Below, in pieces: positions 53,527-63,822 of a DNA stretch of 64,000 nt (position 1 is the stretch's first letter; each line of letters opens with the position of its first letter). This DNA comes from Gammaproteobacteria bacterium. Its GTDB lineage: Bacteria; Pseudomonadota; Gammaproteobacteria; Pseudomonadales; Pseudohongiellaceae. The position numbers and the translations under genes are program-made. The stretch is taken from assembly GCA_028818225.1 (NCBI GenBank), contig JAPPOG010000042.1:26446-90445 (forward strand), read 5' to 3'. Below the pieces are notes generated by a model. It saw only the letters and a program-made list of their open reading frames with translations, was not told the origin of the DNA and made no database searches.

Positions 53527-54000
53527 TTATTTTTCAAGCTCGCCATGGTGTGCCAGCCATTTTCCTTCTTTTAGGCCTGTTGCGGTTACACCTTTTACAC
53601 TGTTCTCTTTTGTGAATTTAGCGCCGGCAGCCAGGTCGTTGCGGAATATTTAATCGAGATGGCATTCCGGAAACGCCCAAATCGCCATGTTGTGTATGCA
53701 AAGCGTCGTGACGACCGCGTCAAGGAAATTGTTGGGAAATTCCATAGACTCGGCAGCAGCAATGCGGAAGCAGGGATGCGCATGGTATTTGGCCTTTCTA
53801 CCCATAAGCGCTGGGGGCTACATGGCAGCCACCCTACAGTCTGGTTCGGCAAGGACAACACCGGAGTATCCAGCACGAAGCCCAGGTTGAGGATCTTTGC
53901 AGGCACAGGCAGATCCAAAAGGCCCAGCAGCCACCGCAGCCTTCTCGGGTCGGATGGGCGGGTGGCAGTAGGGATTTTTCCAGTACTGGCTGTTCATCAC
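53527..54000 (-). pseudogene. Decayed class I SAM-dependent methyltransferase gene
   Basis: Fragments of one methyltransferase are spread over different minus-strand frames. They are, in order: NSQYWKNPYCHPPIRPEKA, then PVPAKILNLG (motif I strand), a frame change, AGYSGVVLAEPDCRVAA and a TAG, then AAAESMEFPNNFLDAVVTTL with CIHN, a TAA in frame, and NDLAAGAKFTKENSV with GLKEGKWLAHHGELEK before the stop at 53529-53527. The YxHP start and the xxHN block recall predicted methyltransferases of the COG4798 type. Several frameshifts and two internal stops mean it is dead. The remaining 53480-54196 region has no other gene, only the htrA promoter. Confidence 0.5.
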
Positions 54001-54110
54001 TGGATCAGAGGTAGCAAAACAAGCCTGTATTGTGTGGCATTAAAGGTGACCTGAACCGTGAAAACATGCGTATTCTGGTTTTGAGAAGTGCTAATAGAGT
54101 GTCCAAAGCC

Positions 54111-54144
54111 TTGAAACACGGTAAAGTGGTCCTATAAATAGGAC
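54111..54144 (+). promoter_or_regulatory. Promoter with overlapping palindrome before the HtrA-like gene
   Basis: A good sigma-70 promoter is TTGAAA (54111-54116), a 16-base spacer and TATAAA (54133-54138). A perfect palindrome GTCCTA-TAAA-TAGGAC (54129-54144) covers the -10 box, an ideal site for a repressor. The start codon follows 52 bases downstream. The cognate regulator is unknown. Confidence 0.6.
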
Positions 54145-54196
54145 ATATTCTGGACAATATTTTTTTGCGAAGTCTGTAGCATGAGGTTTTGCAACT

Positions 54197-55267
54197 ATGA
54201 AATCGATAAAGTATTTAGTTTTAAGCTTAGCTGTAATTGCAATTCCCGTGCTCGGGATGGCACAGGGGCCGGATTATGCGCAATTCAAGACCAACGATGA
54301 AGATAACAACATCGAGGTCTTCAAGCTTGCCAGTCCTTCTGTTGTTCATATCACCAATTCGAGACTTGTTCGTTCTTTTTATTCTTTAAATCCGCAAGAA
54401 GTGCCGCAAGGAACTGGTACCGGATTTATCTGGAATGAAGATGGCTACATAGTTACTAACTTTCATGTTGTGCAACAGGCAAATGTTGTTACGGTAACCC
54501 TGCAGGACGGGTCCAGCTATGACGCAACGCCTATCGGTTCTGATCCCGATAAAGATCTTGCCGTGTTGCGGATTGATGCGCCAGGCGTTGATTTAATACC
54601 GGTAAACCTCGGTGATTCCTCTTTATTGGAAGTAGGCAGGAAGGTCATTGCCATTGGTAATCCGTTCGGCCTGGATACCACTATGACGGTTGGTGTAGTA
54701 AGTGCGCTTGGTCGTGAGATTGATTCAGTCAGCCGTCGCACGATAAGAGATGTCATTCAAACCGATGCGGCGATTAATCCGGGTAACTCTGGCGGACCTT
54801 TATTGAATTCCCTGGGTCAACTTGTTGGCGTGAATACCGCGATCTATTCTCCTAGCGGCGCTTCTTCAGGAATCGGATTTGCCATACCGGTAAACACTGT
54901 AAAAAGTATCGTGCCGGAGCTGATTACCTACGGTCGTGTGCAAACCCCTATATTGGGAATAACTCGTATTCCGCAACCGGACTACTATCGTGAGTTGTGG
55001 GGTATTGAAGGAGTCATTGTGCTAGATGTGGTGGAAGGTACTGATCCCGAGCGATTGGGCATGCGTGGACTCCGTCGTGCGCAGAGAGGTCAGATTCAGC
55101 TAGGTGATGTTATCGTGGAAATTGATGGCCAACCCGTAGCTGACGAAGATGATTACGCAACGATTATGGAGCAGCGTCAACCTGGGGATGTGGTAAAAGT
55201 TCGAACGCTTCGGGATAACCGCACACTCGAATATGATATCGAGTTACAGGCGCCGATTAGCCGTTAA
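54197..55267 (+). CDS. HtrA/DegP-type periplasmic serine protease (S1C)
   Basis: A 356-residue protease with a signal peptide (hydrophobic to about residue 20, likely cut after GMA). The trypsin-like triad is His90 (VTNFHVV), Asp120 (DKDLAVL) and Ser198 (PGNSGGPL). One PDZ domain (about 245-350) ends the protein. A single PDZ is like DegS/AlgW, but a cleavable signal rather than a clear membrane anchor is predicted, so its class is uncertain. It may degrade misfolded envelope proteins or start a stress cascade. An operator-like palindrome overlaps its promoter. Converges with argH 12 bases later. Confidence 0.9.
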   Translation: MKSIKYLVLSLAVIAIPVLGMAQGPDYAQFKTNDEDNNIEVFKLASPSVVHITNSRLVRSFYSLNPQEVPQGTGTGFIWNEDGYIVTNFHVVQQANVVTVTLQDGSSYDATPIGSDPDKDLAVLRIDAPGVDLIPVNLGDSSLLEVGRKVIAIGNPFGLDTTMTVGVVSALGREIDSVSRRTIRDVIQTDAAINPGNSGGPLLNSLGQLVGVNTAIYSPSGASSGIGFAIPVNTVKSIVPELITYGRVQTPILGITRIPQPDYYRELWGIEGVIVLDVVEGTDPERLGMRGLRRAQRGQIQLGDVIVEIDGQPVADEDDYATIMEQRQPGDVVKVRTLRDNRTLEYDIELQAPISR

Positions 55268-55279
55268 TTAGGCTTTTAG

Positions 55280-56686
55280 TTACCTTTTAGCCAGAGCAGT
55301 TCTTGCTGCCGCTACCGCTGATCGAACCTGTGCAGGCGCAGTTCCGCCTTGGTGGTCTCGCGCATTAATCGACCCCTCGAGAGTTAATATGTCGAACACT
55401 TCCGGCTCGATTAAGTCTGAATAACTCTCCAATTGCGTAAGGGTTAACTCGGATAAATCACATCGCTGCTCGATAGCGAAAGCAACAGCAGTTCCTACTA
55501 TTTTGTGCGCGTCGCGAAACGGTAATCCTTTCTTAACCAGGTAGTCGGCGAGGTCTGTTGCAGTAGCAAATCCTTTCATGGTGGCTTCCAGCATAGCTTT
55601 CTTGTTACACGTAATCGCTGGAAGCATTTCACTGTAAGCGAATAAACAATCTTTTACGGTGTCGATAAGATCGAACAAGGGTTCCTTGTCTTCCTGGTTA
55701 TCTTTGTTGTAGGCCAGCGGTTGTGACTTCATCAGATTTAACAGTGATACCAGGTGGCCAGTCACTCGGCCTGTTTTGCCCCGAATTAATTCTGGCACGT
55801 CAGGATTTTTTTTCTGAGGCATTATTGAGGAGCCGGTACAGAATCGATCTGGTAGATCTACAAAATTAAATTGCGCTGAGGCCCATAATACGAGCTCCTC
55901 AGAAAAGCGTGACAAATGGGTCATTAACAGACTGGCGGCTGCAGCCAGCTCAATTGCAAAGTCACGGTCGCTTACAGAATCAATAGAGTTGTTTGTTGGT
56001 TTATCGAATCCCAGTAACTCTGCGGTGTAGTCTCGATCGATTGGAAAAGAAGTACCAGCCAGTGCCGCCGCACCCAGTGGCGATCGATTTGCCCGTTTTC
56101 TGCAGTCAACAAAACGGGCATAGTCACGATCCAGCATTTCATACCAGGCCAGCATATGGTGACCAAAGCTAACTGGTTGTGCAGTTTGTAAATGCGTAAA
56201 ACCTGGAAAAATAGTTGAGCTTTCTCTTTCTGCAAGATCAATCAGTGCAGTCTGAATTTTTGTTAACAGGGCCAGTATGTTGTCGATTTCATCTCTAACG
56301 TATAAACGAATGTCTGTTGCAATCTGATCGTTGCGTGATCTTCCCGTATGTAATTTTTTTCCGACTTCGCCAATTTTTTCAGTCAGTGCATATTCGATAT
56401 TCATATGAACGTCTTCCAGTTCCACTGACCAATTAAAATTCCCATTAGTAATCTCTTCCCTAATGCTTTCCAGTCCAGATTCAATCTGACTGAACTCATC
56501 AGCACTCAAGACGCCAACTTTACAAAGCATTCTGGCATGAGCAATCGATCCATCGATGTCGTATTGATAGAGTCTTTGGTCGAAATCCACCGAGGCAGTA
56601 AATCGCTGTACGAATTCATCGGTGGCTTCGCTAAAACGACCACCCCAGAGTTTACTGCTCTTGTCTTTATCTTCTTTGCTACTCAT
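55280..56686 (-). CDS. argH: Argininosuccinate lyase
   Basis: A 468-residue enzyme releasing arginine and fumarate. Superfamily motifs are [25 protein letters not shown] (start), [49 protein letters not shown], and the flexible signature [20 protein letters not shown] with the catalytic Ser. It is divergent from hemC, the usual gammaproteobacterial order, with 193 bases between the two start codons. The algR/algZ pair found between these genes in Pseudomonas is absent. Confidence 0.97.
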   Translation of the reverse strand: MSSKEDKDKSSKLWGGRFSEATDEFVQRFTASVDFDQRLYQYDIDGSIAHARMLCKVGVLSADEFSQIESGLESIREEITNGNFNWSVELEDVHMNIEYALTEKIGEVGKKLHTGRSRNDQIATDIRLYVRDEIDNILALLTKIQTALIDLAERESSTIFPGFTHLQTAQPVSFGHHMLAWYEMLDRDYARFVDCRKRANRSPLGAAALAGTSFPIDRDYTAELLGFDKPTNNSIDSVSDRDFAIELAAAASLLMTHLSRFSEELVLWASAQFNFVDLPDRFCTGSSIMPQKKNPDVPELIRGKTGRVTGHLVSLLNLMKSQPLAYNKDNQEDKEPLFDLIDTVKDCLFAYSEMLPAITCNKKAMLEATMKGFATATDLADYLVKKGLPFRDAHKIVGTAVAFAIEQRCDLSELTLTQLESYSDLIEPEVFDILTLEGSINARDHQGGTAPAQVRSAVAAARTALAKR

Positions 56687-56879
56687 GGATATTTGCTTTA
56701 AGAAGTAGTCAGGGGTTGACTGCTACAAAAGGGTGGCGATTATAGCAGTATTTTGTGGCTAAATAAGCCACGTGAGAGCCAGTGAATTCAGGGGCTTCAG
56801 GCACGGACATTCACCACTAATTACCGTAGAATGCGCTTTCATAAGGAAATAGGCACAGGCTATGTAAGAAGCGCTGTTA

Positions 56880-57812
56880 ATGACCCAGACCACACTAAGA
56901 ATCGCTACTCGCAAAAGTCCCCTCGCTCTTTGGCAGGCTAATTACGTCAAAGATGCGTTGCGCGCTGAACACAGCGACCTTAATGTTGAGCTGGTTCCAC
57001 TTACCACCAGGGGAGACAAAATCCTGGAAGTTCCGCTGGCAAAAGTTGGCGGCAAGGGATTATTTGTTAAAGAGCTGGAACGGGCGATGTTGGATAATGA
57101 GGCAGATATCGCCGTGCATTCCATGAAAGACGTTCCCATGGATTTTCCGCCTGGTCTGGGCCTGGCTGTTATCTGTGAAAGGGAAGATCCCAGCGACGCG
57201 TTTGTATCCAACAACTATTCATCACTCTCGGACCTGCCTGATGGGGCAAAGCTAGGCACCTCGAGTTTCCGCCGTCAATGCCAACTGAGCAATCTTCGAC
57301 CTGACCTTAATTTGTGCGACCTCCGCGGTAATGTAGGAACGCGCCTGGAAAAACTCGATAATGGAGAATACGATGCAATCATCCTGGCGTCGGCGGGTCT
57401 AATTCGATTGGAAATGGAAGAACGCATTAAGCAGCGTATACCTTTAGATCAGTGCTTGCCCGCTGGCGGGCAAGGTGCAGTTGGTATTGAATGTCGCACC
57501 GAAGACATTGAAACCCTGAAACTTATTGATTGTTTACATCATCAGGATACTGCCATCAGGGTTGTTGCGGAGCGCGCGGTGAATGCAAAATTGCAGGGAG
57601 GTTGCCAGGTTCCTATAGCGAGTTTCGCTGAACTTGATGATGAAGAACTTTCTTTGCGCGCATTGGTGGGGACTGTCGATGGAACTACAGTAATTCGTAG
57701 TGAGATGAAAGGTAGCAGCCATCTTGCAGAGCAACTGGGAATTTTGGTTGCTGAAGATTTAATGGAAATGGGCGCGGCAGAAATCCTGGCATTGCTGCGC
57801 GCTGATACATAA
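56880..57812 (+). CDS. hemC: Hydroxymethylbilane synthase
   Basis: A 310-residue porphobilinogen deaminase, third step of tetrapyrrole synthesis. Family blocks are [47 protein letters not shown] and [19 protein letters not shown]; the dipyrromethane cofactor Cys lies in [12 protein letters not shown]. It heads a rightward hemC-hemD-hemX-hemY operon (hemD 5 bases later). The ATG at 56880 lacks a strong ribosome-binding site. Confidence 0.97.
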   Translation: MTQTTLRIATRKSPLALWQANYVKDALRAEHSDLNVELVPLTTRGDKILEVPLAKVGGKGLFVKELERAMLDNEADIAVHSMKDVPMDFPPGLGLAVICEREDPSDAFVSNNYSSLSDLPDGAKLGTSSFRRQCQLSNLRPDLNLCDLRGNVGTRLEKLDNGEYDAIILASAGLIRLEMEERIKQRIPLDQCLPAGGQGAVGIECRTEDIETLKLIDCLHHQDTAIRVVAERAVNAKLQGGCQVPIASFAELDDEELSLRALVGTVDGTTVIRSEMKGSSHLAEQLGILVAEDLMEMGAAEILALLRADT

Positions 57813-57817
57813 GACTG

Positions 57818-58603
57818 ATGAATTCTCCTCTTTCTGGATTACGCGTTTTAGTAACGCGACCAGATCCCCAACACCAGACAACCTGCTCAGCGATTACCGG
57901 TGAAGGCGGAGCTGCGTTTCATTTTCCGCTTATTAAGATTGAGGCCATCTCTTCCGATGAAGCCATTCAATCGATCAAATCGAAAATTGAAAACCTCGAC
58001 CATTATCAAGTACTCATTTTTATCAGTAACAACGCAGCATACTATGGAGCAAACTGGATAACTGAATTCTGGCCGCAGTTCCCGGTAGGAGTCCAGGTGG
58101 TTGCGGTTGGTCCGAGCACAGCGAGAAAGGTATCGTCAGAACTTAATTGCACGGTAGTGCATTCTGAACAGGGAGCCAGCAGCGAAAACATTCTTGACTT
58201 GGACCAGCTAAAAGAAGTTGCTGGAAAGAAGATAGCAATATTCAGGGGAATAGGGGGCAGAGAGTTGCTCGCTGAAACCTTATTGTCGCGAGGAGCAGAG
58301 GTTGATTACTTCGAAGTGTATCAACGCACACCTGCAGACAATTCCAGCGAACAACTGGCTAGCATCCTGGTTGCTGAAAACATCAATGTTATTTCCGTGA
58401 CTAGTAGTGAATCTTTACACCGCCTGGTTGATTTGATTAATACGAGCAACCTGGCTGATTCTGTAGTCAAGAAAATTCCCCTGATCGTTCCTTCCAGCCG
58501 GGTCGCCGAGATAGCCAAACAATTGGGCTTTGTTGCGGTCAAAATAGCAAAAGGCGCAGAAGTTGAAGCGACAATTAATGCGCTACAAGAACTTGCCAAT
58601 TAA
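57818..58603 (+). CDS. hemD: Uroporphyrinogen-III synthase
   Basis: A 261-residue enzyme that closes and inverts ring D of hydroxymethylbilane. Sequence is poorly conserved in the family, but LRVLVTRPDPQHQTTCSAI at the start, LIFISNNAAYYGANWI, KIAIFRGIGGRELLAETL, YFEVYQRT and VTSSESLHRLVDL all follow the two-domain HemD pattern. It begins 5 bases after hemC, and hemX follows about 70 bases later. Confidence 0.93.
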   Translation: MNSPLSGLRVLVTRPDPQHQTTCSAITGEGGAAFHFPLIKIEAISSDEAIQSIKSKIENLDHYQVLIFISNNAAYYGANWITEFWPQFPVGVQVVAVGPSTARKVSSELNCTVVHSEQGASSENILDLDQLKEVAGKKIAIFRGIGGRELLAETLLSRGAEVDYFEVYQRTPADNSSEQLASILVAENINVISVTSSESLHRLVDLINTSNLADSVVKKIPLIVPSSRVAEIAKQLGFVAVKIAKGAEVEATINALQELAN

Positions 58604-58673
58604 GCCGACAAAATAGATAGTGAGTATTATGAATTCAGTAGCTAGCTTTGCTCACTACAGAAGAGGAAATTGA

Positions 58674-59777
58674 GTGGCAGATCAGCCCGAAACGCCCAAG
58701 ATACTTGAAGAGTTATCCAAGGGTAGCGCCAAAGCCGGTAGTCGTACTTCCCGCCAACAAAAGAAAGCCAGACGACGTTTTTTGCTCGTGCTTGCCCTCT
58801 TTTCACCGATTCTAGCCGGGATAATCTATGTTGCTTATCAACAATATATACTGCAACAGAATATCAGCAGCCTGAGCAACGAGAATCAGCAGCTAAGTCA
58901 GACCGTCGCCAATCAAAATGCTTTGATTGGACAATTACAGGAACAACTTCAGGCACCTGCTGAACCAATAGTGATTGACGATTCAGCGGTTAGAGAAGTT
59001 GAAACCACGTTAAATGCCGAGATCGCCATACTGCAGCAGCAACTTGCAGAATTACAATCGCAAACAATACCTGCTGCTCAGCCCAATCTGGAGTGGAAAT
59101 TACTTGAAGCAGAATTTCTCGTACGCCTTGCCAATCAAAAACTACAGTTAGAATCGGATGTAAGCTCGGCGATGCTATTGCTGGAAGATGCCGATATTGC
59201 ATTACTGGAATCTGGTAACAATTCAATTTTCTCTGCCAGGCAATCTATTGCCTCTGACCTGTCATCACTGCGTAGTCTGGATGTAGTCGATCGCGAGGGT
59301 ATCTACATACGTCTCTCAAATCTTGCTGAACAAATTGAAGAGATCGATCTTTTGGGGTCCATGCGAGAAAACTTTGAGAATCGTCGCAGCGCAGAATCTG
59401 AACCTATTGAAATTGGCACTGATTCCGGAGGATTCATAGATTCGACTTATGATTTTCTTAGCTCAGTTTTTGTCTGGCGCGAATGGCAAGAGAATCCAAC
59501 AGCGATGTTGGCTGCGGGTCAGGAATCCACAATAAAGCAGAGTCTTCGTTTAATGCTAGAGCAAGCACAGTTTGCCATGGTATCCCAGGATGCAGAATTG
59601 TATGCACGCAGCCTGGCCAACAGTAAGTCGTGGCTGGAACGGTATGCAGTTGCTGAAACCTCTGTTGGACAAGCTCTGAGTAGAGAGTTAGACCAGTTGA
59701 GCAGCATCGATATCAGTCCCAGCTTGCCGAGTTTAGACGCATCTCTTAATTTGATTGCCCAACTTACTCCGGATTAA
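58674..59777 (+). CDS. hemX: HemX-like membrane protein
   Basis: A 367-residue protein with a basic N-terminal cytoplasmic part (TSRQQKKARRRFLL), one transmembrane helix (about 41-60), and a long periplasmic coiled coil (about 66-130) rich in Gln. A helical domain (WKLLEAEFLVRLANQKLQLE) follows. It matches HemX, once annotated as uroporphyrinogen methyltransferase but lacking the methyltransferase fold; its role is probably structural or regulatory in haem synthesis. GTG 58674 follows AGAGGAAA. hemY starts 3 bases after it. Confidence 0.93.
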   Translation: MADQPETPKILEELSKGSAKAGSRTSRQQKKARRRFLLVLALFSPILAGIIYVAYQQYILQQNISSLSNENQQLSQTVANQNALIGQLQEQLQAPAEPIVIDDSAVREVETTLNAEIAILQQQLAELQSQTIPAAQPNLEWKLLEAEFLVRLANQKLQLESDVSSAMLLLEDADIALLESGNNSIFSARQSIASDLSSLRSLDVVDREGIYIRLSNLAEQIEEIDLLGSMRENFENRRSAESEPIEIGTDSGGFIDSTYDFLSSVFVWREWQENPTAMLAAGQESTIKQSLRLMLEQAQFAMVSQDAELYARSLANSKSWLERYAVAETSVGQALSRELDQLSSIDISPSLPSLDASLNLIAQLTPD

Positions 59778-59780
59778 AAA

Positions 59781-61040
59781 ATGATTCGGCTTTTTATCTT
59801 TAGCCTTCTGGCCATAATAGTTGCTCTGTGGGTAACCCTGTATCTGGGATTCCCCAATGACCCGGGCTACTTACTCATTGCATTTGGCAACTACACTTTC
59901 GAAACAAGTCTTTTTGCCCTGCTCGTGGCCAGTGGCATTATTTATTTGCTGGTGAAATTAGTAATTGTCAGCTTTCAGTGGATAAACCCGAAAAAACTTT
60001 TCCAGTATAGCCACAACCTGAACGAACAACGCAAAGCCAGGGCCCGCAGTGATACCATCGAAGGACTCCTCTATTTTACTCGTGGTAACTGGCAATCAAG
60101 TTATAACTTGCTGATCAAGAGCACGGGAGACAAAGATGCAAGCGTAGTGAATTACCTGGCTGCTGCTTACGCAGCCCATAAACTTGGCCGCAAAGATGAT
60201 TGGATTAACGCCCTGGAAGAAGCTGAGAAAAAGTATCCCAAGGCAAGATCCACGATAAATTCATTGAAAGCACAACTACTGTTTAAATCCGGCCAATTGG
60301 AGCAGTCAGTTGCAGTACTTGAGCAGTTAAAACGAAGTTCAGTTAACGACCCTTCATTATTGCACTTGCTAAAAGAGGTTTATGTAAAGCTGCAGGATTG
60401 GGATGCGCTTAAGGAACTGTTACCAACCCTGGAGAAAAATAAGGTAATCGATGTGATGGACATCGAGCAAATCCAGATGCGAATTTTTATGGAAGAGCTA
60501 TATGCCAGCTGTAATGAAAAAGATGGAACATCAATTCAGGATAGCTTGACTCAACTCAATAAACTCTGGAAGAAGGCGCCGGCTAAATATCGAGAGGACG
60601 AAAAAGTCGTCAAGCACTTTTCCGAATTGCTAATTAAGCTCGATGCCAGAGCAGATGCGGCCAAAGCCATTGAAGCTGCGGTGAGTAAAAAATGGAGTGA
60701 GGCTCTGGTTCTGCGTTACGGTGAGTTGGATTTTGGCACCAGCCCCCAACAACTTATCGTGGCTGAAGGCTGGTTAAAGTCGAGGCCAGCAGACGCAAAT
60801 TTGATGCTCTGCCTTGGTCGGATATCTATGCGAAATGAATTGTGGGGCAAAGCCAAAGAGTATTACGAAGCGAGTATAAAGATAGCATCGACTGCCGAAG
60901 CTTATGGTGAATTAAGTCGATTGCTTAAGCACCTGGGTGAAGTAGAGGCCAGTGAGACTTATTTGCAGAGTTACGGTGATTTGATTGGTGCCCAGCTACC
61001 AGAATTACCTTTGCCCACTCAGAACAAAGTCACGCATTAG
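59781..61040 (+). CDS. hemY: HemY protein
   Basis: A 419-residue membrane protein, not the protoporphyrinogen oxidase of the same name in Gram-positives. Two N-terminal hydrophobic helices (about 3-22, 40-63) precede a series of TPR-like helical repeats ([58 protein letters not shown]). Role in tetrapyrrole metabolism is inferred from the conserved hemCDXY cluster. It ends over the last 4 bases of convergent ubiD. Confidence 0.94.
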   Translation: MIRLFIFSLLAIIVALWVTLYLGFPNDPGYLLIAFGNYTFETSLFALLVASGIIYLLVKLVIVSFQWINPKKLFQYSHNLNEQRKARARSDTIEGLLYFTRGNWQSSYNLLIKSTGDKDASVVNYLAAAYAAHKLGRKDDWINALEEAEKKYPKARSTINSLKAQLLFKSGQLEQSVAVLEQLKRSSVNDPSLLHLLKEVYVKLQDWDALKELLPTLEKNKVIDVMDIEQIQMRIFMEELYASCNEKDGTSIQDSLTQLNKLWKKAPAKYREDEKVVKHFSELLIKLDARADAAKAIEAAVSKKWSEALVLRYGELDFGTSPQQLIVAEGWLKSRPADANLMLCLGRISMRNELWGKAKEYYEASIKIASTAEAYGELSRLLKHLGEVEASETYLQSYGDLIGAQLPELPLPTQNKVTH

Positions 61041-62503
61041 TCAATTCCTAACTCTTTCCAGAGTTCATCAATCCGCTCTTTGACCGCGGCATCCATTGCA
61101 ATGGGTGTACCCCATTCCCGATCGGTTTCGCCTGGCCATTTGTTAGTTGCGTCTAATCCCATTTTTGAACCCAGACCGGAAACCGGTGAGGCAAAATCCA
61201 GATAATCGATGGGGGTGTTATCAATGAGTACCGTATCACGAATGGGATCCATGCGTGTGGTAATAGCCCAGATTACATCTTCCCAGCTGCGAATATTCAC
61301 ATCATCGTCCACAACCACAACAAACTTGGTATACATGAATTGCCTGAGGAAGGACCAGATTCCCATCATGACCCGTTTCGCATGTCCGGGATACTGTTTT
61401 TTCATGCTAACTACCGCCATTCGATAAGAACAGCCTTCCGGCGGTAAATAGAAATCGCTTATTTCTGGAAACTGCTTTTGTAATAACGGGACGAATACTT
61501 CATTCAATGCGACCCCCAGCATCGCCGGCTCATCGGGCGGACGCCCCGTATAGGTGCTGTGGTAGATGGGGTCTTTACGGTGGGTAATGCGTTTTACGGT
61601 AAAGACTGGAAACTGTTCTACTTCGTTGTAGTAACCCGTGTGATCCCCGTAGGGGCCTTCATCGGCGACCTCGTCCGGCTCGATAACACCCTCCAGAACA
61701 ATCTCGGCACTGGCCGGTACCTGCAACTTGTTGGTCTGGGATTTCACTACATCTGTTTTACTGCCACGCAATAATCCAGCGAAGGCATACTCTGAAAGGG
61801 TATCGGGAACTGGAGTTACGGTTGCGAGAATAGTTGCAGGGTCAGCTCCCAATGCGACTGAAACCGGAAAGGGTTCACCGGGGTGTTGCAATTTCCAGTC
61901 ACGAAAATCCAATGCACCACCACGATGAGATAGCCAGCGCATGATTAACTTATTCCGGCCAACAAGTTGCATGCGGTAGATGCCCAGATTCTGTCTTTCC
62001 TTTTCCGGGCCTTTGGTAATAACCAGCGGCCAGGTAACCAGCGGCGCTGCGTCTCCGGGCCAGCAGGTTTGAATTGGAAGCATTGCGAGGTCAACCTCAT
62101 CCTCTTCGATGACGATCTCCTGACAGGCAGCCGAACGCTTAATGTTTGGCGAAATATTCAAGACACTTTTGTAACTGGGCAGACTCTGCCACAGGTCTTT
62201 CCATCCGGAAGGAGGTGTTGGCTCCCTGAGGAAAGCCAGCAATTTGCCAACATCTCTCAAGCCTTCCAGGTCTTCCTGACCCATGGCCAGAGATATTCGA
62301 CGGGTATTACCAAATAGGTTTGCCAGAAGCGGTATTGAAGAACCTTTTATATTCTCAAATAGAAGGGCAGGCCCACCGCGGCGTAGGGTTCGATCAGATA
62401 TCTCTGTGACTTCGAGATAGGGATCGACTTCGGTATGAATTCTTTTGAGCTCGCCCTCTTGTTCGAGTAGATCAATAAAGTCCCGCAGATCTTTAAATGA
62501 CAT
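61037..62503 (-). CDS. ubiD: 4-hydroxy-3-polyprenylbenzoate decarboxylase
   Basis: A 488-residue prenylated-FMN-dependent decarboxylase of ubiquinone synthesis. The N-terminus [18 protein letters not shown] is diagnostic. Conserved blocks include [56 protein letters not shown] with the catalytic Glu, and [21 protein letters not shown] near residue 395. It needs UbiX for its cofactor, which is not in the window. It lies 59 bases downstream of rho on the same strand. Confidence 0.97.
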   Translation of the reverse strand: MSFKDLRDFIDLLEQEGELKRIHTEVDPYLEVTEISDRTLRRGGPALLFENIKGSSIPLLANLFGNTRRISLAMGQEDLEGLRDVGKLLAFLREPTPPSGWKDLWQSLPSYKSVLNISPNIKRSAACQEIVIEEDEVDLAMLPIQTCWPGDAAPLVTWPLVITKGPEKERQNLGIYRMQLVGRNKLIMRWLSHRGGALDFRDWKLQHPGEPFPVSVALGADPATILATVTPVPDTLSEYAFAGLLRGSKTDVVKSQTNKLQVPASAEIVLEGVIEPDEVADEGPYGDHTGYYNEVEQFPVFTVKRITHRKDPIYHSTYTGRPPDEPAMLGVALNEVFVPLLQKQFPEISDFYLPPEGCSYRMAVVSMKKQYPGHAKRVMMGIWSFLRQFMYTKFVVVVDDDVNIRSWEDVIWAITTRMDPIRDTVLIDNTPIDYLDFASPVSGLGSKMGLDATNKWPGETDREWGTPIAMDAAVKERIDELWKELGID

Positions 62504-62562
62504 TGGAAGATTCTTTAAGAGAGCTATTTGAAGCTGATGTAATTAACGGAAAACGTGCGGAA

Positions 62563-63822
62563 CTATTTTCTCTTCATCGAATTAAAGAAATCATCATTGG
62601 TCTTAGTATCTTTAAGTTTATCCAGGATGAATTCGGTTGCTTGCACATCTTCCATTGAGCTTAACAGCTTACGCAGGATCCACATGCGTTGCAATTCTTC
62701 TTCGCTTGTGAGCAAGTCTTCGCGACGAGTACCGGAACGTCGAACGTTAATTGCTGGATAGATTCGCTTTTCAGCAATTTTCCTATCCAAATGAAGTTCC
62801 ATGTTTCCAGTGCCTTTAAATTCTTCGTAAATAACTTCATCCATTTTCGAACCGGTTTCGATAAGTGCAGTCGCGATAATGGTGAGTGATCCACCTTCCT
62901 CAAGATTTCGCGCGGCACCAAAAAATCGCTTGGGTCTCTCCAGAGCATGGGCATCAACACCACCGGTGAGCACCTTACCAGAAGAAGGAATTACCGTGTT
63001 GTAGGCTCGTGCCAGTCGGGTAATAGAATCGAGTAAGATAACCACGTCTTCCTTGTGCTCTACCAGGCGTTTGGCCTTCTCGATCACCATGTCGGCAACC
63101 TGAACATGCCGCGATGGTGGCTCGTCGAATGTACTGGCAACGACTTCACCGCGCACGGAACGTTGCATTTCGGTTACTTCCTCCGGCCGCTCGTCGATGA
63201 GCAGTACGATTAAACGACATTCAGGATTATTTTTGGTAATTGACTGGGCAATGTTCTGCAGTATGAGTGTTTTACCGGCCTTGGGCGGAGAAACAATCAG
63301 TCCTCTTTGACCCTTGCCAATTGGCGCAGTTAAATCAATTACCCTGGCACTCAAGTCTTCAGTGCTACCGTTTCCGAGCTGCAGAGCTAATCGATCTTGA
63401 GGGAACAGAGGAGTGAGGTTTTCGAAAAGGATTTTGTTTTTGGAATTTTCAGGCTTACTAAAGTTAATCTCGCTAATTTTTAAGAGGGCGAAATATCTTT
63501 CGCCATCTTTTGGAGGTCTTATCTTTCCAGCAACTGTGTCACCGGTGCGTAAATTGAAACGTCTTATCTGACTTGGTGATACATAAATGTCATCAGGTCC
63601 AGCTAAATAAGAAGAGTCTGCTGACCTTAAAAAACCGAAGCCGTCTTGTAAAATTTCCAGTACACCATCGCCGTAAATGTCTTCCCCATTTTTCGCGTGT
63701 TTTTTTAGTATGACAAAAATAATGTCTTGTTTTCTTGAGCGAGAAACGTTGTCCAAACCCATCTCTTGAGCTGTTTCAAGAAGTTCTGCGATTGGTTTCT
63801 GTTTGAGTTCTGTAAGATTCAT
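62563..63822 (-). CDS. rho: Transcription termination factor Rho
   Basis: A 419-residue hexameric RNA helicase. The start [20 protein letters not shown] is standard. The RNA-binding cold-shock-like domain has [20 protein letters not shown], and the ATPase domain has Walker [16 protein letters not shown], the Q-loop and R-loop segments with VAERIYPAI-type context ([17 protein letters not shown]), and [17 protein letters not shown]. Length is the usual one. No thioredoxin gene is visible upstream because only 178 bases remain. Confidence 0.98.
   Translation of the reverse strand: MNLTELKQKPIAELLETAQEMGLDNVSRSRKQDIIFVILKKHAKNGEDIYGDGVLEILQDGFGFLRSADSSYLAGPDDIYVSPSQIRRFNLRTGDTVAGKIRPPKDGERYFALLKISEINFSKPENSKNKILFENLTPLFPQDRLALQLGNGSTEDLSARVIDLTAPIGKGQRGLIVSPPKAGKTLILQNIAQSITKNNPECRLIVLLIDERPEEVTEMQRSVRGEVVASTFDEPPSRHVQVADMVIEKAKRLVEHKEDVVILLDSITRLARAYNTVIPSSGKVLTGGVDAHALERPKRFFGAARNLEEGGSLTIIATALIETGSKMDEVIYEEFKGTGNMELHLDRKIAEKRIYPAINVRRSGTRREDLLTSEEELQRMWILRKLLSSMEDVQATEFILDKLKDTKTNDDFFNSMKRK

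Noticed and set aside
53659..54054. A 131-codon rightward frame before the HtrA gene
   Set aside because: It is rich in Arg and has no family likeness. The minus strand of the same bases shows ordered methyltransferase fragments, so this is the antisense shadow of a pseudogene.
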